Assembly (NCBI GenBank): GCA_016716085.1
Contig: JADJWY010000001.1
Location: forward strand, 62,001-126,000
Direction of reading: 5' to 3'
Source: Hahellaceae bacterium
GTDB lineage: Bacteria; Pseudomonadota; Gammaproteobacteria; Pseudomonadales; Oleiphilaceae
DNA length: 64,000 nucleotides
Shown: positions 42,700-51,009 of the stretch, piece after piece
Layout: each line of letters starts with the position of its first letter
Position numbering within the stretch: position 1 is the first letter of the stretch
The notes under the pieces: model-generated
The model's database searches: none
What the model saw: the letters and a program-made list of their open reading frames with translations, nothing else
What the model was told of the DNA's origin: nothing
Translations under genes and position numbers: made by a program

Positions 42700-43362
42700 A
42701 TGTCTCTCAAAGTCATCGGATTCGGGTTAATGGCGATAACGATAGTTATATTGACTGTTAGTCTGATTTTTTTGTTCATCGATGAGAAGATAATCATCTA
42801 TTCTGACAATGCCCCTTCCCCTTCAAACCCATCCAACAACAATGGTGCCAACTCCCAAACCAGCGTATCAAAAAACACACCGAATGATGCTGAAAAACCG
42901 GCATTGACGCTACCTTCGGGACAGACCGTAACGCGCTCTCCAGAAGCGGGAGAAGATCGTCAATACTCTGATAATGTTTATATCGTGAGAGATAAAATAG
43001 CAAAAAACATTCCCCCGGAACCCGAAGAATTCATTGCGGCCTACCTTGAAATCTATGAGGATCGTCCAGAGTCATTCAAACGTAATGTTTCAAGACATTT
43101 TGCAGAAGTACTTGCGCCGAGAGATTATTGCACTGACTTCCGACATAAATGGGCAAAACCCTATATCAATACGGTCACCAATGGCTCCATTTCCGTTGAA
43201 TCCGAATTATGGAGCGGTACCTCACCTGGAATAAAAGCCCAGCTAGCCCAATATTTCTCTCGGTGCACTCAATCTGGGAACGACGTTGAAATTATTGATA
43301 GCGACTCTGGGAGTCCTGTAGCACGTTATAATTTGGGACAGGGTTATCAATCATTAAATTAA
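42700..43362 (+). CDS. Unknown membrane-anchored protein
   Basis: A 220-residue protein with one N-terminal membrane helix (GFGLMAITIVILTVSLIFLFI), a Pro/Ser/Asn-rich linker (about 35-75) and a periplasmic domain (about 95-220). The domain has two Cys residues (YCTDF, SRCTQ) that could form a disulfide. Not recognised. It lies in DNA clearly more AT-rich than the flanks. The ATG at 42700 has AAAGGA upstream; an ATG at 42667 is possible. Confidence 0.75.
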   Translation: MSLKVIGFGLMAITIVILTVSLIFLFIDEKIIIYSDNAPSPSNPSNNNGANSQTSVSKNTPNDAEKPALTLPSGQTVTRSPEAGEDRQYSDNVYIVRDKIAKNIPPEPEEFIAAYLEIYEDRPESFKRNVSRHFAEVLAPRDYCTDFRHKWAKPYINTVTNGSISVESELWSGTSPGIKAQLAQYFSRCTQSGNDVEIIDSDSGSPVARYNLGQGYQSLN

Positions 43363-43417
43363 CTTTGAGTTAAATTACAGATTAACTTTTCAGCATTTTC
43401 GTTCCAATGAGTTAATC

Positions 43418-45502
43418 ATGAAAAATAATAATTTTAGCAGCGAACATGTTGTTACAGTGACTATCGATGAATTTGAAATTTATGCCGCAACAGAACTCGG
43501 TTTAACCAATCAATCTATCACTCGATGCCTTTACTCAATTTGCAGGGGAATTTATCCGATAGCAAAAGCGCTTATCAACCTATCCGTTGAAAACAAAATT
43601 GAGCATGATTCGTTGATCGATTATTGGCAATCAAATATACGGGATGTTCTCACAACCTTATATGACATGCCGGATAGCAACACTTATATCCTGGCTATGC
43701 TCATTCTCAATCTAGGACCTATTCCCTCAAGCATTGTCGAACGTCAACTATTAGCGAATCGCACCAACATCAATCTTCTCGACAACAACTGGCTGAAGGC
43801 TAAGAGTTCGCTACTCACACTGGAATGTCGGGCCATTGCAGAATTATTCAAAGATAGTATCGATATACCGATTGAAAAATCACTGTATGAAAGGCTTATT
43901 CCAGAGTTTGAATGTCATGAAAACGCCGAAATGGCGATCAAGTGTGCACTATACGCTAACAAATACGAACTGGCAGAATCACTATTCGAAAAATATAGCA
44001 GAAATATGATCTACAATCTCAATCTGCTTAATTTTAAAAAACTAACTGATTCACTCGATAAAGCGTATAGAATTAGATCACCACTGCTCCTGCTCGACTG
44101 TACACGGAGTCACTTTCTTCTCGGTGACCTCGAAATGTCTTCTCATTACTTTAATAGACTTCTCGTATGGTTAGAACACCAGCCAGACAACCAATGGATA
44201 GCAACCATCCCGGAACAACGCCGCCAGGAATTTATTGCCGGCATTCAGATCTATAATTTGCAAACCGGACAAAATAATGAACGCTGTCGCAATTTAGTCA
44301 ACTTAACAGAAGAGAACTCCAATTGTACAGCGATGGCCTTACTTCAAAAAACACTTCAGTGCGCGCCGAAGGGCGATATCAATCACCTTAGTCTTATCGC
44401 ACAATCCGGATTTTTCAGAAGCCAGGTTCTCGGTGAACACTCCCTCTTCGTGGTCTTCTCCATTATCTATTTTTGGAGCCTAATTCTTAGTTGCAGAACA
44501 CAAGAGGCGACAATTGTACTTAAAAAAGTGCGTGAATCCCTCCTGAATGGGCCTCAGAGTTTACCTGACACACATCTATGGCTTGAAATATTAGATCTTT
44601 TAGCGCTTCGCCTAAAAGGGAACTTAAGGGAGGTGCAGGTCATAACAGCATCATTACTGAAAGATGCCAATATGTGTAACAACGCCATGCGAAAATACTA
44701 TCTTCTTACACTTTCAATTGAAAACCTACTAATTCACCATGAATTTTCGACTATATCGAGCTCAGTTCAAGAACTTTTATTATTACGCAAATCACCTCTA
44801 ATTCAGACATTCTGGCTACCAAGTCCGACAGCACTTCAGACAATACTTGAATGTTTAAATGATCAAACAAAATGCGGCCAGAGCATTCTCTCTACAAGCG
44901 ATAAATTTGATATCCAAAATGGAGTTAACAGTCAAAGTGACGCGATATTATACTGCAAAATAAAGCTTCACCAAAACAAGACAGATGATGTTCTAAACTT
45001 GCTTACTGAGTTGGGGAATGTATTGTCCCAGTCTGGACAATGGTTGCGATACTTTGAGGTTCTCTCTTTAAAGGCTGTTTGTTTATATCAAAGCGGCCAT
45101 CAAGATATGGGAGTTTATCTTTTTACAGAAGTGGTTCAAAAGCTTGATGAGCAATCTTTATTAGGATCTCTTTTTGACCCATTCTTGAGCTGGAAAGTTT
45201 TTCTTCATCACACGATTCAATTCCAAGGTAAACAAACACTTATTAAATTATTGCAAAGTACGGACCTGAGTATTAATAATACAACCTCCCCGGATCTTAC
45301 CGCGCGACCTACTGTTCTATCTCGTCGCGAAATAGATGTTCTACGACTTCTGGCACAAGGATTAAAGAACAATGAAATAGCATCCCAATTAAATCTTTCC
45401 GTAACCACCATCCGAACCCACTTACAAAATATTTATGCTAAATTCGGTGTAGATAATCGTGCCGCCGCGCTCGCTTTTGTTTACCAACACGCACTTATCT
45501 GA
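43418..45502 (+). CDS. Large LuxR-type transcriptional regulator
   Basis: A 694-residue protein ending in a full LuxR helix-turn-helix (about 625-690): LSRREIDVLRLLAQGLKNNEIASQLNLS, then VTTIRTHLQNIYAKFGVDNRAAALAFV. The upstream ~600 residues are helical and repeat-like (TPR-type, e.g. LLLLDCTRSHFLLGDLEMSSHYFNRLL), as in MalT-like regulators, but no Walker A nucleotide-binding motif is present. It may bind a signal protein. It lies between the unknown membrane protein and the DoxX-like gene, all on the plus strand, and is AT-rich. Confidence 0.85.
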   Translation: MKNNNFSSEHVVTVTIDEFEIYAATELGLTNQSITRCLYSICRGIYPIAKALINLSVENKIEHDSLIDYWQSNIRDVLTTLYDMPDSNTYILAMLILNLGPIPSSIVERQLLANRTNINLLDNNWLKAKSSLLTLECRAIAELFKDSIDIPIEKSLYERLIPEFECHENAEMAIKCALYANKYELAESLFEKYSRNMIYNLNLLNFKKLTDSLDKAYRIRSPLLLLDCTRSHFLLGDLEMSSHYFNRLLVWLEHQPDNQWIATIPEQRRQEFIAGIQIYNLQTGQNNERCRNLVNLTEENSNCTAMALLQKTLQCAPKGDINHLSLIAQSGFFRSQVLGEHSLFVVFSIIYFWSLILSCRTQEATIVLKKVRESLLNGPQSLPDTHLWLEILDLLALRLKGNLREVQVITASLLKDANMCNNAMRKYYLLTLSIENLLIHHEFSTISSSVQELLLLRKSPLIQTFWLPSPTALQTILECLNDQTKCGQSILSTSDKFDIQNGVNSQSDAILYCKIKLHQNKTDDVLNLLTELGNVLSQSGQWLRYFEVLSLKAVCLYQSGHQDMGVYLFTEVVQKLDEQSLLGSLFDPFLSWKVFLHHTIQFQGKQTLIKLLQSTDLSINNTTSPDLTARPTVLSRREIDVLRLLAQGLKNNEIASQLNLSVTTIRTHLQNIYAKFGVDNRAAALAFVYQHALI

Positions 45503-45631
45503 CTGAAATGCTAATTTATCAACGTGACAGAGTTCACGTCGGTAAACAAATCATCATTTTATATGATTTATTAAGCACTTTTCTTTTAGTTTAATTCAAA
45601 TTAACAATCGAATTTAACTTGAGAAAAAAAT

Positions 45632-46708
45632 TTGAAATCAATAATAAAATACGCAATAACGCAGATTATGGTCATTTACACAACAAACGCTAACGCGCAC
45701 GTGAAATGGTTTGTTGAAGAAGAAATTATCCATCGAAAAAATACCACACATCAATTTTCACTTCTTGATATAGAAACCAAATCCGTTTTGACCGTTTCTA
45801 TTCTTGCTGTTCTTTCTGCAATTCTCTTACACATCTTCATAAAAGTCTTTATCGGTCGAAGTTTTACAATAATCAAAAAACAGTCGATCACCTTCAAATC
45901 TCACCTAATAGAGCTATCAAGAATCCTGGTCGGATGCGCATTATTTGCCAGCGGAGTTAGCGGCACCATAATTGCCCCACACATCGTATCGAGCCAAGAT
46001 GACTATCTTTTACTGTTTGTCGAGATTTTGACAGGGATTCTGCTTATATCAGGCAGACTTATCACATTCGCCTGTATATCACTTACATTTCTACTGGTGT
46101 CAACTTCGCTCATGAAGAATACCATTTCATTGTTTGAGTATATTAACTTTTTCGGATTAGCTGTCCTATTTTATACAACCAAAAGTCTACCAAAAAATGA
46201 GTATCAAACTACCGACTTCAACGATCGGATGGATTTGGGATTAACCTGTTATCGGTTAACACTCGGTGTAGCACTGATCACATTAGGCCTAACGGAAAAG
46301 ATATTAAACCCAGACTTAGCCATCAGTTTTCTGTCCCACTATCCAGAAGTTAACTTCATGAAGTTGATTGGATTCAATTTCTCTGACCATCTTTTTGTAT
46401 TATGCTGCGGCATTTCAGAATGTATTTTTGGTTTGATTTATCTGCTAGGCATTATCCCCAGAATCAATACACTCGTTCTCGCAGTATTTCTGGTTTCCAG
46501 CAATACATTTTTCGCGGCAACGGGATTTATGGAGTTGGCCTATACAGAACTCGTAGGGCATTTGCCGTTGTTGGCAGGGGCAATTCTCCTCTTCTTACTC
46601 GGTGGCGGCTGTCGATTATCAATCGTCTATGCGAAGGCCAACATGGCTTACAACCAACGCTACCGCAATGCCCCGCTCAATTACAAAAGTGTTGGTAAAG
46701 TCTCATAA
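45632..46708 (+). CDS. DoxX-like membrane protein with predicted N-terminal histidine
   Basis: A 358-residue inner-membrane protein with a signal peptide ending ...TNANA before His23 (mature start HVKWFVEEE), one membrane helix at about 53-72 and eight more after about 95. The helical half resembles DoxX-type proteins (LGVALITLGLTEKIL, FVLCCGISECIFGLIYLLGII). A histidine directly after the cleavage site recalls copper-binding exported proteins such as LPMOs and CopC, but no copper role is proven. The start is a TTG preceded by GAGAAAAAAA. It is the last gene of the AT-rich block. Confidence 0.75.
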   Translation: MKSIIKYAITQIMVIYTTNANAHVKWFVEEEIIHRKNTTHQFSLLDIETKSVLTVSILAVLSAILLHIFIKVFIGRSFTIIKKQSITFKSHLIELSRILVGCALFASGVSGTIIAPHIVSSQDDYLLLFVEILTGILLISGRLITFACISLTFLLVSTSLMKNTISLFEYINFFGLAVLFYTTKSLPKNEYQTTDFNDRMDLGLTCYRLTLGVALITLGLTEKILNPDLAISFLSHYPEVNFMKLIGFNFSDHLFVLCCGISECIFGLIYLLGIIPRINTLVLAVFLVSSNTFFAATGFMELAYTELVGHLPLLAGAILLFLLGGGCRLSIVYAKANMAYNQRYRNAPLNYKSVGKVS

Positions 46709-46739
46709 ATTGATCACCCAATTCGAAAACAATCTTTCG

Positions 46740-47465
46740 TCATAGCCAACGTACACACTCTTCGGAGTCAAATCGAAATCGAGGCCCATAGACAGCCTTC
46801 TCTCCTGGTTTTCCAACCGCCAGCAACATAATGGGAATATCTGTTGAATCATATTTTAGCAAGCGACGCAGTCGTCGCTCGTCAAAACCTTCCATCGGAC
46901 AAGTACCGTATTGCCGGCTTTGGAAAGCCAGCATCAGATTTTCAGCCGCCAGCGCGCATGATTTCACCGCCCATACGTTCATCTCGGCATGGGAGGATGG
47001 CGACCGCATCACCGGTCTACGCCACCCTACCACGCAGGTCAGTAATCGCTTCAAGGCGCCCTTCACGCCCCACGTACCCTGGTCATACTGAAACGGTGCG
47101 GTACGCGCATAAAACGTTCGGATCACATCAGGCACAACCGGTTCAGGCCACTGCTGAATGATAGCCGGACACGCTTTTTTCCAGGCGCCGGGTTTGGCCA
47201 GCAGAACAATAATCAGCGGTGCTTTCGCTGCACGTTGATTGAGACAAACCGAGTGCAATTTCTCAAGCATTTCGGGAGATTTAACTACGATAAATTCCCA
47301 GGGTTGCAGGTTGCAGGAGTTCGGTGCCAATACAGCCAGCTCCAGACATTGCTGAATGATGTCATCAGGAACTGGATCGGTCAAAAAGCGCCTGATCGCA
47401 CGCCGTTCCTTGATCAGCCAATCCAGATAATCCGCAGCTAACGCTGGAGTGAGGTGGTTGTTCAT
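46740..47465 (-). CDS. Nitroreductase family protein
   Basis: A 241-residue FMN-dependent NAD(P)H oxidoreductase: IKERRAIRRFLTDPVPDDIIQQCLELAVLAPNSCNLQPWEF is the FMN-binding N-terminus, with AAENLMLAFQSRQYGTCPMEGF and LLAVGKPGEKA in the C-terminal half. The ATG at 47465 has GGGAGG upstream and overlaps the stop of the preceding gene (ATGA). It is the last gene of the beta-oxidation operon. The natural substrate could be an enoyl or quinone-like compound; not decided. Confidence 0.9.
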   Translation of the reverse strand: MNNHLTPALAADYLDWLIKERRAIRRFLTDPVPDDIIQQCLELAVLAPNSCNLQPWEFIVVKSPEMLEKLHSVCLNQRAAKAPLIIVLLAKPGAWKKACPAIIQQWPEPVVPDVIRTFYARTAPFQYDQGTWGVKGALKRLLTCVVGWRRPVMRSPSSHAEMNVWAVKSCALAAENLMLAFQSRQYGTCPMEGFDERRLRRLLKYDSTDIPIMLLAVGKPGEKAVYGPRFRFDSEECVRWL

Positions 47466-47953
47466 GCCTCCCCCCCGCAACGTTTTCCAAAATCGAACAC
47501 GAAGTAACTCGCATAGCGCAGCTTTCCGTTGATTTTTAAATGTGAACAGGCCAGATAAAGGCCCGGACGCATCTCCACCAATTCATCATGATAACGGCGG
47601 ACCCAGTGAGGGTTTCCGGGGTTATCATGATTCAGCAGCAAGATCTGACGGTCACTGAAAGCAGATGTCGTTTTAATGACGGTGAAGCGATAACGAAGAA
47701 ACTCAAACGGACCCACGCCCAGGCGGTTGATACCATGAACATAATATAGCCCATTTCCGTAGAACACTTTGCCCCGCCAAAATCGGAGGCGCTCAAACCA
47801 GAGAGGATCCAGTATTACGCCGTCCGCCACGCCGCTCAGATCGCCGGGATCAGGGCACCGTCCCAGCGCGTGGGCCTGCCGAAGGGCGGGAAGGTCGAGG
47901 CATTTCAGAGCCTCGACACTCTGGGGTAAACGGTGGTCTGCGGTTGTGTTCAA
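47462..47953 (-). CDS. Unknown protein of the beta-oxidation operon
   Basis: A 163-residue soluble protein I do not recognise. It has a predicted beta-rich core: FWRGKVFYGNGLYYVHGINRLG, EFLRYRFTVIKTTSAF, DRQILLLNHD and GLYLACSHLKINGKLRYASYFVFDF. That pattern would suit a small barrel or lipocalin-like fold. Its start overlaps the acyl-CoA dehydrogenase stop by 4 bp, so it is surely co-translated with the operon. It may bind an acyl substrate; this is inference. Confidence 0.8.
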   Translation of the reverse strand: MNTTADHRLPQSVEALKCLDLPALRQAHALGRCPDPGDLSGVADGVILDPLWFERLRFWRGKVFYGNGLYYVHGINRLGVGPFEFLRYRFTVIKTTSAFSDRQILLLNHDNPGNPHWVRRYHDELVEMRPGLYLACSHLKINGKLRYASYFVFDFGKRCGGEA

Positions 47954-49749
47954 AATGCAAACTCGTGTTCATGCATCTGCCGGATGACGTCGACACCTCC
48001 GTTGATCACCTCAACGTGCATTTGCGCCCGGGGCAGAATTTTACTGAAATAGAATTGTGCCGTTTTGATTTTGGCTTCGTAAAAAGCCACCTCTGAAACA
48101 CCACTCTCAATTTTTTCAGCCGCCGTTTGTGCCATCCACGCCCACAGGTAGGCGAGTGTGACATAGCCGGAGAAGTACATGAAATCAACCGCCGCGGCGC
48201 CGACTTCATCCGGGTCCATCATGCCATCGAAGGCGACCTTCATCGAGAGGTCAACCCACTGCTGATTGAGCGCGTCCAACTTCTCCACAGAGGTGCCAAT
48301 GACTGGGTGCTTCCGATGCTCAGCGCAGAACTGGTGGATGATGCGGCTAAATTTCTGCAGCAGCTCCCCCCGGCTGTGGATGATTTTGCGTCCAAGCAGA
48401 TCCAATGCCTGAATTTCGGTGGTGCCTTCATATAGGGTCGAGATGCGGGTGTCGCGCACGATTTGCTCCATCCCCCACTCACGGATAAAACCATGCCCCC
48501 CGTATACCTGAACGCCATGTTTGGCAGCTTCCGAACCCATTTCGGTGAGAAAGGCCTTGGCAATCGGTGTCAGCAAACTCATCAGGTCATCAGCGTCTTT
48601 TCGCGCCCGTTCATCTTCCTCGTGATGATAGCGGTCTATCTGAGCGGCCAACCAGTAAAGTAGCGCGCGTCCGCCTTCAGCAAAACATTTCTGGGTCAGT
48701 AACATGCTTCTGACCGCCGGATGAACAATGATCGGGTCAGCCTCTTTTTCCGGTGATTTCGCCCCCGAAAGTGAGCGCATCGCCAGACGATCACGGGCAT
48801 AGGCCAGTGCCCCCTGAAAGGCCCCTTCCGAGGCACAGACGCCCTGCAGTGCCGCATGGACGCGCGCCGAATTCATAAAGGTAAACATGCAGGCCAGCCC
48901 TTTGTTGGGCGGCCCAATCAGAAACCCGCGGGCCTCATCAAAGTTCATCACACAGGTGGCGGAAGCGCGTATTCCCATTTTGTGCTCAATAGAACCGCAG
49001 GCAACGGCATTGCGAGCACCCAGTGTGCCGTCTTCATTGAGATTGAATTTGGGAACAATAAAGAGGGAAATGCCTTTGGAACCCGCCGGGGCATCCGGCA
49101 AACGCGCCAGTACGATATGAACGATATTGTCCGTCATGTCATGCTCACCGGCCGAGATAGAAATTTTGGTGCCACTGATGCGATAGGATCCATCGGCGGC
49201 CGGTTCTGCCCGGGTGCGGATCAAGCCCAGATCCGAGCCGGCCTGGGGCTCGGTCAGACACATGGTGCCGGTCCACTCGCCGGTTACCAGTTTGCCCAGG
49301 AAAGAGGCTTTCTGTTCGGGGGTGCCGTGCGCCTCAATGGTTTTAATCGCGCCTTGAGACAGCCCATAGTACATCGACCAGGACCAGTTGGCCGTTGCGT
49401 TCATTTCGCCCGTGGCAATGTCCAATGAATGCGGTAGCCCCTGGCCTCCAAATTCGGGTGAAGCCGCCAACCCGACAAAGCCCAACGCCATGAATTGCCG
49501 GTAGGCGTCTTTGAATCCTTTGGGTGTTGTGACGACACCCGCCTGAAAATGGCACCCCTCTTCATCACCGCTCTGATTCAGGGGGGCGACCTCGTTTTCC
49601 GCAAATTGCGCCGAGGTGTTCAGGATCGATTCCATCAGGTCGCGGTCGACACTGGCATAGGCCGGGAGGCTGGCATAGAGCCCCTCGACGTTCAGCAGAT
49701 CGTAAAGCACGAACTGGATATCCCTTAAAGGGGCTTTGTACGCATACAT
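47950..49749 (-). CDS. Acyl-CoA dehydrogenase
   Basis: A 599-residue FAD enzyme that makes the first double bond in beta-oxidation. Visible: CLTEPQAGSDLGLIRTRA, ISAGEHDMT and, in the FAD-binding half, YGGHGFIREWGMEQIVRDTRISTLYEGTTEIQALDL; the Glu in YEGTT is the usual catalytic base. The extra ~110 residues after this point fit the C-terminal domain of the long acyl-CoA dehydrogenases. The gene overlaps the next one by 4 bp and follows thiolase at 46 bp. Confidence 0.95.
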   Translation of the reverse strand: MYAYKAPLRDIQFVLYDLLNVEGLYASLPAYASVDRDLMESILNTSAQFAENEVAPLNQSGDEEGCHFQAGVVTTPKGFKDAYRQFMALGFVGLAASPEFGGQGLPHSLDIATGEMNATANWSWSMYYGLSQGAIKTIEAHGTPEQKASFLGKLVTGEWTGTMCLTEPQAGSDLGLIRTRAEPAADGSYRISGTKISISAGEHDMTDNIVHIVLARLPDAPAGSKGISLFIVPKFNLNEDGTLGARNAVACGSIEHKMGIRASATCVMNFDEARGFLIGPPNKGLACMFTFMNSARVHAALQGVCASEGAFQGALAYARDRLAMRSLSGAKSPEKEADPIIVHPAVRSMLLTQKCFAEGGRALLYWLAAQIDRYHHEEDERARKDADDLMSLLTPIAKAFLTEMGSEAAKHGVQVYGGHGFIREWGMEQIVRDTRISTLYEGTTEIQALDLLGRKIIHSRGELLQKFSRIIHQFCAEHRKHPVIGTSVEKLDALNQQWVDLSMKVAFDGMMDPDEVGAAAVDFMYFSGYVTLAYLWAWMAQTAAEKIESGVSEVAFYEAKIKTAQFYFSKILPRAQMHVEVINGGVDVIRQMHEHEFAF

Positions 49750-49795
49750 AAATCATTCATTTTTTTTGTGATGAGTTGTGGGGATTAAGGCGTGT

Positions 49796-50971
49796 TCACA
49801 ACACTTCAAACACGCCGGCAGCCCCCATCCCACTTCCGACACACATGGTGACGCAGACCCGTTTGGCACCCCGGCGTTTGCCTTCAATCAGTGCGTGGCC
49901 CGTCAGCCGTTGGCCAGTCACCCCATAGGGATGCCCCAGGGCAATGGCACCGCCATTCACATTCAATTTCTCATCGGGAATCCCCAACACATCACGGCAA
50001 TACAAGACCTGCACGGCAAACGCTTCGTTGAGTTCCCAAAGATCAATGTCATTGACCGAGAGCCCCAATTTTTTCAGGACTTTGGGAATCGCAAAGATCG
50101 GCCCGATGCCCATTTCATCCGGCTCACAGCCTGCTACCGCGAAGCCGAGGAAGCGCCCAATCGGGTTGAGATTGTAGCAGGCCGCATGCATGTCACTGAC
50201 CAACACACAGGCACCGGCCCCATCGGAAAACTGGCTGGCATTGCCGGCCGCGACCGCCCCGCCCGGCATGGCTGAACGGATCGCCGAAATCCCTTCGGCT
50301 GTGGTGCCTTCCCGTGTGCCTTCATCCTGACTGACCGTCACGGTTTTCGTACGCAGACCAAGCGTTGGGTCCGCGATGCCCATCGTGACGGACATGGGAA
50401 CGATTTCATCCACGAACTTGCCTGCCGCCTGCGCAGCACAGGCTTTTTGTTGGCTACGGGCACCGTATTCGTCCATTCGGTCACGGCTGATGCCATAGCG
50501 TTTAGCCACGGTCTCTGCCGTCTGTAGCATGCTCCAGTAGATTTCCGGTTTGAGCGCCTGCAGCGCCGGATCCAAAAGCATGTGCTGGTTCAGCTCGTTC
50601 TGCACACAGGAAATACTTTCCACTCCCCCCGCGACATACACATCGGCTTCACCAGCAATGATCCGCTGCGCCCCTAGTGCGATGGCCTGCAGACCGGAAG
50701 AACAGAAGCGGTTGATCGTCAGACCTGAGACGCTGACGGGTAACCCCGCGAGGACTGCGCCCTGGCGGGCGACATTGATGCCGGTCGTGCCCTCCGGGTT
50801 GGCGCACCCCATGATCACATCGTCGATGGTGTCAGGCTCAATCCTGGCCCTTTCGACCGCATGTTTAACGACATGGGCCACCAGACTGGCACCGTGCGTC
50901 ATATTGAAGGCGCCTTTCCAGGCCTTGGTTAACGGAGTCCGTGCGGTCGAGACAATGAGTGCTTTGCTCAT
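49796..50971 (-). CDS. Acetyl-CoA acyltransferase (thiolase)
   Basis: A 391-residue thiolase that cleaves 3-ketoacyl-CoA in the last step of beta-oxidation. Active-site Cys in NRFCSSGLQAIALGAQRI (about residue 90), the NGGAIALGHPYGVTGQRL His (about 348) and the second Cys in CVTMCVGSGMGAAG (about 378). The ATG at 50971 gives the typical start MSKALIVSTARTPL; an ATG two codons earlier is possible. It follows the FadB-like gene after 38 bp. Confidence 0.96.
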   Translation of the reverse strand: MSKALIVSTARTPLTKAWKGAFNMTHGASLVAHVVKHAVERARIEPDTIDDVIMGCANPEGTTGINVARQGAVLAGLPVSVSGLTINRFCSSGLQAIALGAQRIIAGEADVYVAGGVESISCVQNELNQHMLLDPALQALKPEIYWSMLQTAETVAKRYGISRDRMDEYGARSQQKACAAQAAGKFVDEIVPMSVTMGIADPTLGLRTKTVTVSQDEGTREGTTAEGISAIRSAMPGGAVAAGNASQFSDGAGACVLVSDMHAACYNLNPIGRFLGFAVAGCEPDEMGIGPIFAIPKVLKKLGLSVNDIDLWELNEAFAVQVLYCRDVLGIPDEKLNVNGGAIALGHPYGVTGQRLTGHALIEGKRRGAKRVCVTMCVGSGMGAAGVFEVL

Positions 50972-51009
50972 GTGCATAATCCTCTAAAAATGGCGCTGAA
51001 ATGGGAACG

